Source: Bacilli bacterium (GTDB lineage: Bacteria; Bacillota_I; Bacilli_A; ML615J-28; CAG-698). Taken from it: a DNA stretch of 7,580 nt. This document shows positions 1 through 6,887 of this stretch, one piece after another. The stretch covers positions 1 to 7,580 of the forward strand of contig JAQUYR010000055.1 in the NCBI GenBank assembly GCA_028691715.1, written 5' to 3'. The notes under the pieces were generated by a model. The model saw only the letters and a program-made list of their open reading frames with translations, did no database searches and was not told the DNA's origin. A program made the position numbers and the translations under genes. Position 1 is the first letter of the stretch, and each line of letters opens with the position of its first letter.

Positions 1-686
1 CCAAACATTGGATCTATTTCCAGATAATTTGCTGTATCATATTTATGATTTGAATATGCTGTAAAGATTGGATTCAAATAGATTACTCCCACATTTAACG
101 TCTTTAAATAATCTAACTTTTGAGTGATTCCTCTCAAATCACCACCAAAAAAATCGTTGTTTAGGATCTCTCCATTTTGTGGTTTATAATAGGGATTCTC
201 ATACCAGTCACGATGCATAACAGCATAATCCTTAACAAAATCAACTCCACCATTATAAAATCTATCAGGAAGTATCTGATAAATGATTTTTCCTTTATAC
301 CAGTTAAGTATTCCTGTAAACCCACCATGAACACTTAATTGCCAACATCTTGGTCTGTCATTGGTTTGAACAGCATCAAGACTATCACTATACGAAATAT
401 AATGCTTACCATAACAGTCATAGAATTCAAAGTGATACCAGTATATTCCAACATCATCAATTTTAAAATTGGCCTGGTAAATATAATATTCATCTTGTTC
501 ATCTATTCTATTCAGGTTAAAAATCTTATAATCATCTTCAAAATCCTTATGAATATAGATCTTTAAATCGCTTATATCATACTCTTTGATAATATTAATA
601 GTGATGCTGATAACATCACTATTTTTTACAGCTCCAACAGGGTTCTTATGATTTCTCCTCGTTGGATTAAACACTATTTCTCTCAT
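1..686 (-). CDS. GH13 alpha-glucan hydrolase (neopullulanase/amylopullulanase-like), N-terminal part
   Basis: The first 228 codons of an alpha-amylase superfamily enzyme; the 3' end lies beyond the left edge. Residues about 1-120 form a beta-rich N-terminal domain, including NPVGAV at 15-20, as in neopullulanase-type enzymes. The GH13 barrel then begins: IIYQILPDRFYNGG (134-147), FFGGDLRGI (179-187), VIYLNPIF (201-208) and SNHKYDTANYLEIDP (212-226). These match the first two barrel strands of neopullulanases, cyclomaltodextrinases and related alpha-glycosidases. The catalytic Asp, Glu and Asp would all lie further on, so activity and bond specificity cannot be read here. No signal peptide is visible, so a cytoplasmic enzyme acting on glycogen or its dextrins is inferred. 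It is the last visible gene of the glg operon, matching the terminal amylase-type gene of lactobacillus glycogen operons. The ATG follows the glgP stop after one base (TAATATG). No Shine-Dalgarno precedes it, so translational coupling is likely. A GTG at codon 5 (672-674), preceded by GAGAG, is an alternative start. Confidence 0.9.
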   Translation of the reverse strand, partial: MREIVFNPTRRNHKNPVGAVKNSDVISITINIIKEYDISDLKIYIHKDFEDDYKIFNLNRIDEQDEYYIYQANFKIDDVGIYWYHFEFYDCYGKHYISYSDSLDAVQTNDRPRCWQLSVHGGFTGILNWYKGKIIYQILPDRFYNGGVDFVKDYAVMHRDWYENPYYKPQNGEILNNDFFGGDLRGITQKLDYLKTLNVGVIYLNPIFTAYSNHKYDTANYLEIDPMF

Positions 687-687
687 A

Positions 688-3108
688 TTATTTTATCGTT
701 TTTATATTCCAAATTCTTTCAGCATACTCCCTAATACTTCTGTCAGCTGAAAAAACTCCCGCTTTAGCAATATTAACAAGTGACATTTGGTTCCATTTCT
801 TTTTATTTTTATAAGCCTCATCCATCAAATAGTGAACTCTCATATAATCATCAAAATCCGCTAGGCACATATATGGATCGGGCATTGGATAACTGTTTAG
901 TAAATAGTTCTTTATATTAGAGAATGATTGGTTATTAAAGCCTAAATCAAGACGATCAAGAACACGCTTAATTCTTGGATTTCCATCATAGAAAGCACAT
1001 GAATTATAGCTTCTAACCCATAGATCGCGAACTTCTTCAGCTTTCATTCCAAATATAAAGATGTTTTCTTCGCCAACTGATTCGCTTATTTCAACATTTG
1101 CACCATCCAACGTTCCAAAGGTAACTGCTCCATTGATCATAAACTTCATATTACCAGTACCACTGGCTTCCTTACCAGCTAGAGATATCTGTTCACTAAC
1201 CTCACTTGCTGGTATCAAAGTTTCTGCTGTAGTGACATTGTAATCCTCAACAAAGACAACATTCAATTTCTCTTGCATTGCTGGTCTCTTGGCAATTTCA
1301 CTAGAAATACTACAGATTAGTTTAATGATGTCCTTTGCAACATAATATGTTGGAGCAGCTTTAGCTCCGAAAATGAAGGTTTGAGGAGTCATATCCAGAT
1401 TAGGATTTTCCTCTAAATCGATAAACAGGGAAACAATCTTTAGAGCATTTAAAAGCTGACGTTTGTATTCATGAAGTCTTTTAACCTGAACATCAAAACG
1501 AGTCTTTGGATCTATTGTGATTCCTGTTTTTTTGTACAAATGCTTTGCAAATTCGCATTTATTATTATATTTGATTTTTTCTATTCTCTCTAAGACCTCA
1601 TCATCATCGTAGTACTTTAATAAGTCGACTAGTTTTGAGGCATCTTTTTGGTAGTCACTACCTATTTTTTCGTTTAGTAATTCAACAAGAGCAGGATTTG
1701 ACTGACATAGCCAGCGACGATAAGCAATACCATTGGTGACATTGGTAAACTTTTCAGGAGTCAATTTGTAATAACCCTTAAAAATACTGTGTTTGATTAT
1801 CTCACTATGAAGAGCAGAGACACCATTAACCGTATGCGAAGCAATAACACTCAAATTAGCCATTCTTACTTGGTTATTTCCAATAATGGTTAAATCTTTG
1901 AATTCTTCTTCTTCTAGGCCATTACATTTTACTTCATCAATAAATCTTTTATTAATCTGTTTAATAATGATATATATCCTAGGAATTATCTTTTGAATTA
2001 AATCCTCTGACCATTTTTCCAGAGCTTCTGCAAGTACAGTATGATTGGTATAAGCTACAGTTTTCTTGACAATATCCCATGATTCATCAAAACTCAAATC
2101 ATAATCATCCATTAGGATTCTCATCAGTTCAGGGATACACAAAGCTGGATGAGTATCATTGATATGAATTGCTGCATATTTAGGAAGACTGCGAACATCG
2201 CCATAATAGCGAATATGGTCTTTGATAATATTTTGAATTGAAGCACTGGCTAAGAAGTATTGTTGTTTAATTCTTAAAGCCTTTCCTTCATAATGATCGT
2301 CTGATGGATATAGAATTTTTGTGATCAAATCGGCATCATTATAGTCTCTCATCGCCTGTAAATAATCACCTTGGGAGAAGAGATTCAAATCAAAATTACG
2401 AATATTACGACTCCTCCACAAACGTAGAACACTAATAGCATTGCTATTTGCTCCTGAAACCATCATATCATAGGGAACCGCTTCGATTTCCTGATAATTC
2501 TTGTGTTCATAAACAGTTTTTCCATCAACAACTTTCTCTTCAACATTACCATTGAATTTAACTGTTAATGTCTTATCTCCACGCATCAACAACCAAACTT
2601 CACCACCTGGTAACCAAACATCAGGCAATTCTGTTTGCCAGCCATCAACAATCTTTTGTTTGAATAGCCCATACTCATAACGTAAAGAAAATCCCATAGC
2701 TGGATAATCCTGACTGGCTAGAGCATCCAAATAGCAAGCACCTAGACGTCCCAAACCACCATTGCCTAAACCAGCATCGGGTTCCTTTTCATATAAATCT
2801 TCAAGAGTACAACCATAATTGGCAATAGCCTTTTCAAATTCTTTTACTAAACCTAAATTATAAATATTATTCTTTAACGATCTACCCATTAAAAATTCAA
2901 TTGATAAATAATAAACCCTTTTACCTTTTGTTTCTTTAACTTTGCCATTAAATACTTTGCGTTTACGGCGCAAGATATTGTTAACGACAGTTGCTGATGC
3001 TTTATATAGCTGGTCCAAACTAGCATCACTTGCCTGAACTCCAAAAAGCATCGTTAAAGACTCTTCTATTGAATCCTTAATTGATAAATTTTTCATATAC
3101 TCTGTCAT
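688..3108 (-). CDS. glgP: Glycogen/maltodextrin phosphorylase
   Basis: Full-length 806-residue alpha-glucan phosphorylase (GT35), close to the usual bacterial length of about 800. It splits terminal alpha-1,4 glucose units with phosphate to give glucose-1-phosphate, using pyridoxal phosphate (PLP). Visible family signatures: YYLSIEFLMGR (66-76), GLGNGGLGRLGACYLDAL (113-130), HINDTHPAL (315-323), RFDVQVKRLHEYKRQLLN (537-554), and the PLP site EASGTGNMKF (647-656), in which Lys655 should form the Schiff base. TLDGANVEI follows at 670-678. All expected core motifs are present and the frame is intact. The start is supported by a strong AGGAG 8 bases clear of the ATG. The gene lies 24 bases after glgA, the largest gap in the operon, and its stop is one base before the GH13 gene. 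Its product feeds glycolysis and is also the substrate of GlgC, so the same transcript encodes both directions of the pathway. Whether it prefers glycogen or short maltodextrins cannot be decided from sequence. Confidence 0.98.
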   Translation of the reverse strand: MTEYMKNLSIKDSIEESLTMLFGVQASDASLDQLYKASATVVNNILRRKRKVFNGKVKETKGKRVYYLSIEFLMGRSLKNNIYNLGLVKEFEKAIANYGCTLEDLYEKEPDAGLGNGGLGRLGACYLDALASQDYPAMGFSLRYEYGLFKQKIVDGWQTELPDVWLPGGEVWLLMRGDKTLTVKFNGNVEEKVVDGKTVYEHKNYQEIEAVPYDMMVSGANSNAISVLRLWRSRNIRNFDLNLFSQGDYLQAMRDYNDADLITKILYPSDDHYEGKALRIKQQYFLASASIQNIIKDHIRYYGDVRSLPKYAAIHINDTHPALCIPELMRILMDDYDLSFDESWDIVKKTVAYTNHTVLAEALEKWSEDLIQKIIPRIYIIIKQINKRFIDEVKCNGLEEEEFKDLTIIGNNQVRMANLSVIASHTVNGVSALHSEIIKHSIFKGYYKLTPEKFTNVTNGIAYRRWLCQSNPALVELLNEKIGSDYQKDASKLVDLLKYYDDDEVLERIEKIKYNNKCEFAKHLYKKTGITIDPKTRFDVQVKRLHEYKRQLLNALKIVSLFIDLEENPNLDMTPQTFIFGAKAAPTYYVAKDIIKLICSISSEIAKRPAMQEKLNVVFVEDYNVTTAETLIPASEVSEQISLAGKEASGTGNMKFMINGAVTFGTLDGANVEISESVGEENIFIFGMKAEEVRDLWVRSYNSCAFYDGNPRIKRVLDRLDLGFNNQSFSNIKNYLLNSYPMPDPYMCLADFDDYMRVHYLMDEAYKNKKKWNQMSLVNIAKAGVFSADRSIREYAERIWNIKTIK

Positions 3109-3116
3109 AGTTGTTA

Positions 3117-3123
3117 CTCTCCT
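3117..3123 (-). promoter_or_regulatory. Ribosome binding site of glgP
   Basis: Reads AGGAGAG on the minus strand, with 8 bases between it and the glgP ATG. It sits in the 24-base gap after the glgA stop, so glgP can initiate independently of glgA translation. It fixes the ATG at 3106-3108 as the start. Confidence 0.85.
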
Positions 3124-3132
3124 AATTAAATA

Positions 3133-4566
3133 TTATTTTTTGATTAAATTCTGATACATTTCAATGTACTCTTTAGCTGAATTATTCCATGTAAAATCAA
3201 TATTCATAATTTTTTTAGCCAAAGCATTGAATTTTTCTTTCTCCTGAAAAAGCCCCACAGCTTCCTTAATCTTTTCTAACATTTTATAAGAATCATAATC
3301 CTTAAAAACAAAGCCATTGCCATCGTTAGAATAATCTTTGACTGTATCAAATAAACCTCCAGTCGCCCTGACAACAGGAACTGTTCCATAGCGACTAGCA
3401 ATCATCTGACTTAATCCACATGGTTCCATCTTTGATGGCATCAAAAATAAATCAGAACCAGCATATATCCTCTTTGATAATTGCGTGTTGAAAGTGATCA
3501 GTGTTGATACTCGCCCAGGGTACCAACTAGCAAATTCCCGGAATTTGTCTTCATAATATCTCTCACCAGTACCTAGAAGAACAAATTGGACATTTTCTTG
3601 CATAATATCATTAAATTTTTCAATTATTAAATCCATTCCTTTGTGGCTAGCTAATCTACTAATAACACTTATCAGGCAAGCATTATCATTGCTTTCTAAT
3701 CCCAAAGATTTTTGTAATTCTCTTTTGTTATGAGCCTTTTCACCAAAACTATTGATATCATAGTTGTATTTCAAGGCTTTATCCGTTAAAGGATTGTAAA
3801 AATCAGTATCAATACCGTTTATTATACCAACAATTTTTTGATTGTTAATACGAATGATGTGCTCTAATCCACAAGCATAAGCATTTGTTGAGATTTCTTT
3901 AGCATATCGAGGACTAACCGTTGTCACCATATCGCTACAAACGATTGCTCCCTTCATGAAATTGATCAATCCATTATACTCTAAAATACTGGTATACATT
4001 TCATCAATACCAACAACATTTTCAAGGAAAAACTTATCGTAAATTCCCTGATATTCGATGTTGTGAATCGTAAATACCGATTTGATATCCATAAGATATC
4101 CTTGTTTTTTATATAATATATCCAAATACACATTAACCAAAGCAGTATGCCAATCATTTGTATGAATAACATCCGGATAAAATTTCATTATTTCCATTGC
4201 TGCAAAAACTGATTTAGAAAAATAGGCAAATCTTTCACCATCATCATAGAATCCATAAAGTTGATCACGATCGAAATAATACTTGTTATCAACAAAATAA
4301 TATTCAACATTATCCTTTTTTAAGGTAAATATTCCACAGTATACACTTCTCCATGCTAAAACAACAGTTGTTGAAGCGATAAATGTCAATTCACTGGCGT
4401 AGGCCTCTTGAATGACTTTATATAAAGGCATTAAAACTTTAACCTTATAGCCTTTGTTGGCGGCCATTATTGCCTGAGGAAGACTCCCAGCTACTTCTGC
4501 CAACCCACCCGTTACCGCAAAACCCTTACATTCAGATGTCACATACAAAATCTTTTTTTGGTTCAT
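3133..4566 (-). CDS. glgA: Glycogen synthase (ADP-glucose-dependent)
   Basis: Full-length 477-residue GT5 glycogen synthase, the usual size for bacterial GlgA. It transfers glucose from ADP-glucose to the non-reducing end of alpha-1,4-glucan in the cytoplasm. The N-terminal Rossmann domain starts KILYVTSE (5-12) and contains TGGLAEVAGSLP (19-30), NDWH (137-140) and FTIHNIEYQGIY (165-176). The C-terminal Rossmann domain has INGIDTDFYNP (249-259), SRLASHKG (303-310, with the conserved Arg304 and Lys309), LGTGERYYE (331-339) and MPSKMEPCGLSQ (376-387, with Glu381 of the E-x7-E type site). It continues with YGTVPVVRATGGL (393-405). The oddity is in the first loop: the family's KTGGL motif reads VTGGL here, with Val18 where E. 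coli GlgA has Lys15, reported to contact ADP-glucose. Everything else needed for catalysis looks intact, so I call it active. The ATG overlaps the glgD stop by one base (TAATG) and has a strong Shine-Dalgarno inside the end of glgD. Confidence 0.97.
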   Translation of the reverse strand: MNQKKILYVTSECKGFAVTGGLAEVAGSLPQAIMAANKGYKVKVLMPLYKVIQEAYASELTFIASTTVVLAWRSVYCGIFTLKKDNVEYYFVDNKYYFDRDQLYGFYDDGERFAYFSKSVFAAMEIMKFYPDVIHTNDWHTALVNVYLDILYKKQGYLMDIKSVFTIHNIEYQGIYDKFFLENVVGIDEMYTSILEYNGLINFMKGAIVCSDMVTTVSPRYAKEISTNAYACGLEHIIRINNQKIVGIINGIDTDFYNPLTDKALKYNYDINSFGEKAHNKRELQKSLGLESNDNACLISVISRLASHKGMDLIIEKFNDIMQENVQFVLLGTGERYYEDKFREFASWYPGRVSTLITFNTQLSKRIYAGSDLFLMPSKMEPCGLSQMIASRYGTVPVVRATGGLFDTVKDYSNDGNGFVFKDYDSYKMLEKIKEAVGLFQEKEKFNALAKKIMNIDFTWNNSAKEYIEMYQNLIKK

Positions 4567-5678
4567 TATAGAACTCCTCCTTTTTTAACATATATCGGAT
4601 ACTCAGCACTACCTCTTAATTCCTTCTTCGTTTCAATAACTACTTCTTTATCAGTAATTACATATTCGAGATGAATTCCATCATACACTTTTGTATCTTG
4701 CATTAAAATAGAATCTTTAATAACGCAACCCTTACCAATTTTGGTACCTCTAAAAATAACTGAATTATAAACTTCACCTTCAATAATACAACCATCAGCA
4801 ATCAAAGAATTAACTGCCTTGGAGCCATAACAATACCTTGTTGGAGCAGAATCACGGACTTTTGTGTATATTGAACGCCCTAATTGATTAAACACTTCAT
4901 CCCTTATCTCTTTCTTTAACAGACTCTTATTGACATTATAATAAGACTGAAGACTGGAGATATTGCCAAAAAATCCATTAAAACGATAACCATAGATCTT
5001 CAAATTTCCCAAATTCTTACTCAAAATATCACGATTAAAACTGCGGTAATTTGTTGTAATAGCTTCTTGAGTCAAACGCTCAAGTAATTCTTTTTTCATT
5101 ATCCAGATATCCATTGAAATATTAGCATTACCACTGAAGATCGGCAGGATATCCATCCCCACAACTCTTTCATTTTCATCAAGTTCAAATTTATTTATTG
5201 GCATGTAATCATCACTACAAACCTTACACTCATGATAAACACAAGTAATATCCGCCTCTTTTTCATGATGATAACGGAAGATATCCTTGAAATCAATATT
5301 ACAAACATGGTAGCAATCGGATAAGACAACATATTCAGCAGTCGAGTGCTTAATAAAGCTAATTATTCCTTTAACTGCTTCTAGTCTCGTATTATATACC
5401 GAATTACTGACTCCATAAGGTGGTAAAATAACCAATCCACCTTTTTTTCTTGCTAAGTCCCATTCTTTACCACTGCCTACATGATCCATCAATGATTGGT
5501 AATTGCTCTTTGTAATCACTCCAATATTAGAAATACCAGCATTTACCATACAAGATAAAGTAAAATCGATCAGACGATATCGCCCTCCAATTGGAGTAGA
5601 AGCAATCGTTCGATTTTGAGTTACTTCAAAAACCTCTTTGCTATGAATGTTAGAGAATATTAATCCTAATACTGACAT
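4566..5678 (-). CDS. glgD: ADP-glucose pyrophosphorylase regulatory-type subunit GlgD
   Basis: A 370-residue paralogue of the neighbouring GlgC. It has a nucleotidyltransferase-like domain (about 1-250) and a left-handed beta-helix of hexapeptide repeats (about 286-345, e.g. IADGCIIEGEVYNSVIF). The fold is recognisable from IGGRYRLIDFTLS (30-42), WDLARKKGGLVILPPY (73-88) and NTRLEAVKG (96-104). The nucleotide-binding loop GGQGSRL of GlgC is replaced by unrelated residues at about 7-13 (IFSNIHS). The segment matching the catalytic SGDHIYKMD of GlgC reads SDCYHVCNID (120-129). GlgD proteins of Firmicutes are known as poorly active or inactive partners that raise GlgC activity in a GlgC/GlgD complex, and that role is inferred here. 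The start has GAGG 9 bases upstream, within the last codons of glgC, and the two genes are 3 bases apart. The protein is rich in Cys and His (Cys at 43, 122, 126, 146, 151, 154, 283, 297 and 318). Confidence 0.95.
   Translation of the reverse strand: MSVLGLIFSNIHSKEVFEVTQNRTIASTPIGGRYRLIDFTLSCMVNAGISNIGVITKSNYQSLMDHVGSGKEWDLARKKGGLVILPPYGVSNSVYNTRLEAVKGIISFIKHSTAEYVVLSDCYHVCNIDFKDIFRYHHEKEADITCVYHECKVCSDDYMPINKFELDENERVVGMDILPIFSGNANISMDIWIMKKELLERLTQEAITTNYRSFNRDILSKNLGNLKIYGYRFNGFFGNISSLQSYYNVNKSLLKKEIRDEVFNQLGRSIYTKVRDSAPTRYCYGSKAVNSLIADGCIIEGEVYNSVIFRGTKIGKGCVIKDSILMQDTKVYDGIHLEYVITDKEVVIETKKELRGSAEYPIYVKKGGVL
4576..4581 (-). promoter_or_regulatory. Ribosome binding site of glgA inside glgD
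   Basis: Reads AGGAGG on the minus strand, 9 bases before the glgA ATG. It is the strongest Shine-Dalgarno in the window. It is built from the codons for the Lys-Gly-Gly-Val end of GlgD, so the site and the glgD tail constrain each other. With the one-base stop/start overlap it supports tight coupling of glgD and glgA. Confidence 0.88.
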
Positions 5679-5681
5679 AAT

Positions 5682-6875
5682 CTATTTCCTCACATCTTTC
5701 TCAATCATTTCACCGCTTTTAACCTGACACGATTCATCGACTGTTACTGAACTGCCTACAACCGTAATCTTGTTTCCGCTTTCTTTTGAAGCACCAATTC
5801 GAGCATTCTTTCTGATAAACACACCATCAGCAATTATACTGTATTCAATAACAGCTCCTTCCTCAACAATAACATTATCGAAGAGAATGCTGTCAATGAT
5901 TTTAGCATTTTTACCTATCTTAACATTTTCAGAGAGCAAAGAGTTGATAACTTCACCCTCAATATAACAGCCAACTGTGATCAGTGAGTTTTCTATATGA
6001 CTTCCCTCACAGAGGAATTGTGGGGGATAAGCTTCATTTCTGGAATATATTTTCCATGATTTATCAAAAATATTGAAGTTAGGATCTTCTCCCAAAAGAT
6101 CCATATTAGCCTCCCAAAGACTATCAATTGTTCCAACATCTTTCCAATATCCTGAAAACGGATAAGCATACATCGCTATATCATCGTTCAACATCTTAGG
6201 AATAATGTTTTTACCAAAATCATTCTGCGATGTTGAATCGTTATCATCTTCTTCTAAATACTTATATAAGACTTCAGCGTTAAATATATATATTCCCATT
6301 GAAGCTTTATTGCTCTTAGGATTGGCAGGTTTTTCCTGAAATTCTTTAATACGCATATCATCTCCAGTATTCATAATACCAAAGCGACTAGCTTCTTTGA
6401 AAGGAACTTCAATAACAGCAATTGTTGCTTCAGAATTTTTTTCCTTATGAAAATCAAGCATTTTGCTGTAATCCATTTTGTAAATATGATCTCCTGATAA
6501 AATTATTATGTACTCAGGATTATAACGCTTTAAAAAATTGATGTTCTGAAAAATAGCATTAGCAGTGCCCCGGTACCAATCAGTTTTGTTTTTTCCCTGA
6601 TATGGGGGAAGGATATGCACCCCACCAAAAGTTCTATCTAAATCCCATGGTTGTCCATTGCCGATATATTCATTGAGAACCAATGGTTGATATTGGGTTA
6701 ATACCCCAACTGTATCAATATTTGAATTGATGCAATTTGATAGAGGGAAATCAATAATGCGGTATTTTGCTCCATAACTGACAGCTGGTTTAGCTATTTT
6801 ATTAGTTAAGGCATATAGACGACTTCCTTGCCCACCAGCAAGGAGCATAGCGACACATTCTTTTTTATTCAACAT
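5682..6875 (-). CDS. glgC: Glucose-1-phosphate adenylyltransferase (catalytic subunit)
   Basis: Full-length 397-residue ADP-glucose pyrophosphorylase, in the normal size range. It catalyses ATP + glucose-1-phosphate to ADP-glucose + pyrophosphate, the committed step of bacterial glycogen synthesis. The catalytic domain shows the nucleotide loop LLAGGQGSRL (11-20), KPAVSYGAKYRIIDFPLSNC (29-48), WYRGTANAI (100-108) and SGDHIYKMD (127-135). Asp129 lines up with the catalytic Asp142 of E. coli. FQEKP (179-183) carries the Lys of the glucose-1-phosphate site, and YWKDVGTIDSLWEAN is at 243-257. A C-terminal left-handed beta-helix (about 290-380) carries hexapeptide repeats such as VGCYIEGEVINSLL. 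The start is the first possible one in frame, because a TAG in frame lies three codons upstream; TTG at codon 2 is a weaker alternative. There is no well-spaced Shine-Dalgarno: AAAGGA is 14 bases away and only AGAGAAG is near. It lies 9 bases after glgB and 3 before glgD, its likely complex partner. Confidence 0.98.
   Translation of the reverse strand: MLNKKECVAMLLAGGQGSRLYALTNKIAKPAVSYGAKYRIIDFPLSNCINSNIDTVGVLTQYQPLVLNEYIGNGQPWDLDRTFGGVHILPPYQGKNKTDWYRGTANAIFQNINFLKRYNPEYIIILSGDHIYKMDYSKMLDFHKEKNSEATIAVIEVPFKEASRFGIMNTGDDMRIKEFQEKPANPKSNKASMGIYIFNAEVLYKYLEEDDNDSTSQNDFGKNIIPKMLNDDIAMYAYPFSGYWKDVGTIDSLWEANMDLLGEDPNFNIFDKSWKIYSRNEAYPPQFLCEGSHIENSLITVGCYIEGEVINSLLSENVKIGKNAKIIDSILFDNVIVEEGAVIEYSIIADGVFIRKNARIGASKESGNKITVVGSSVTVDESCQVKSGEMIEKDVRK
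5688..5691 (-). promoter_or_regulatory. Ribosome binding site of glgD inside glgC
   Basis: Reads GAGG on the minus strand, 9 bases before the glgD ATG. It is formed by the Val-Arg codons at the very end of glgC. It is a moderate site that favours coupled synthesis of the two pyrophosphorylase subunits. Confidence 0.7.
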
Positions 6876-6881
6876 ACTTCT

Positions 6882-6887
6882 CTATTA
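6882..6887 (-). other. Tandem stop codons at the end of glgB
   Basis: On the minus strand the glgB frame ends TAA TAG, two adjacent in-frame stops. This is the only doubled stop in the operon. The pair lies 6 bases before the glgC ATG, so terminating ribosomes are released very near the next start, which itself has a poor Shine-Dalgarno. Efficient termination with reinitiation at glgC is an inference. Confidence 0.6.

Noticed and set aside
339..566. A 75-codon plus-strand open frame.
   Set aside because: It is antisense to the well-supported GH13 gene, has low-complexity Ile-rich content and no ribosome site or family resemblance.
1061..1243. A 60-codon plus-strand open frame opposite glgP.
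   Set aside because: It is the complement of the conserved phosphorylase PLP-site region, whose sequence constraints explain the open frame.
3109..3132. The gap between glgA and glgP as a terminator, riboswitch or promoter site.
   Set aside because: At 24 bases it holds the glgP ribosome site and AT-rich filler, with no stem-loop or paired promoter boxes.
3981..4172. A 63-codon minus-strand open frame within glgA.
   Set aside because: It is an alternate frame of glgA with no Shine-Dalgarno, and the conserved glgA motifs occupy the true frame throughout.
5770..5967. A 65-codon plus-strand open frame opposite the glgC beta-helix.
   Set aside because: It is antisense to conserved hexapeptide repeats and has no independent sign of coding.
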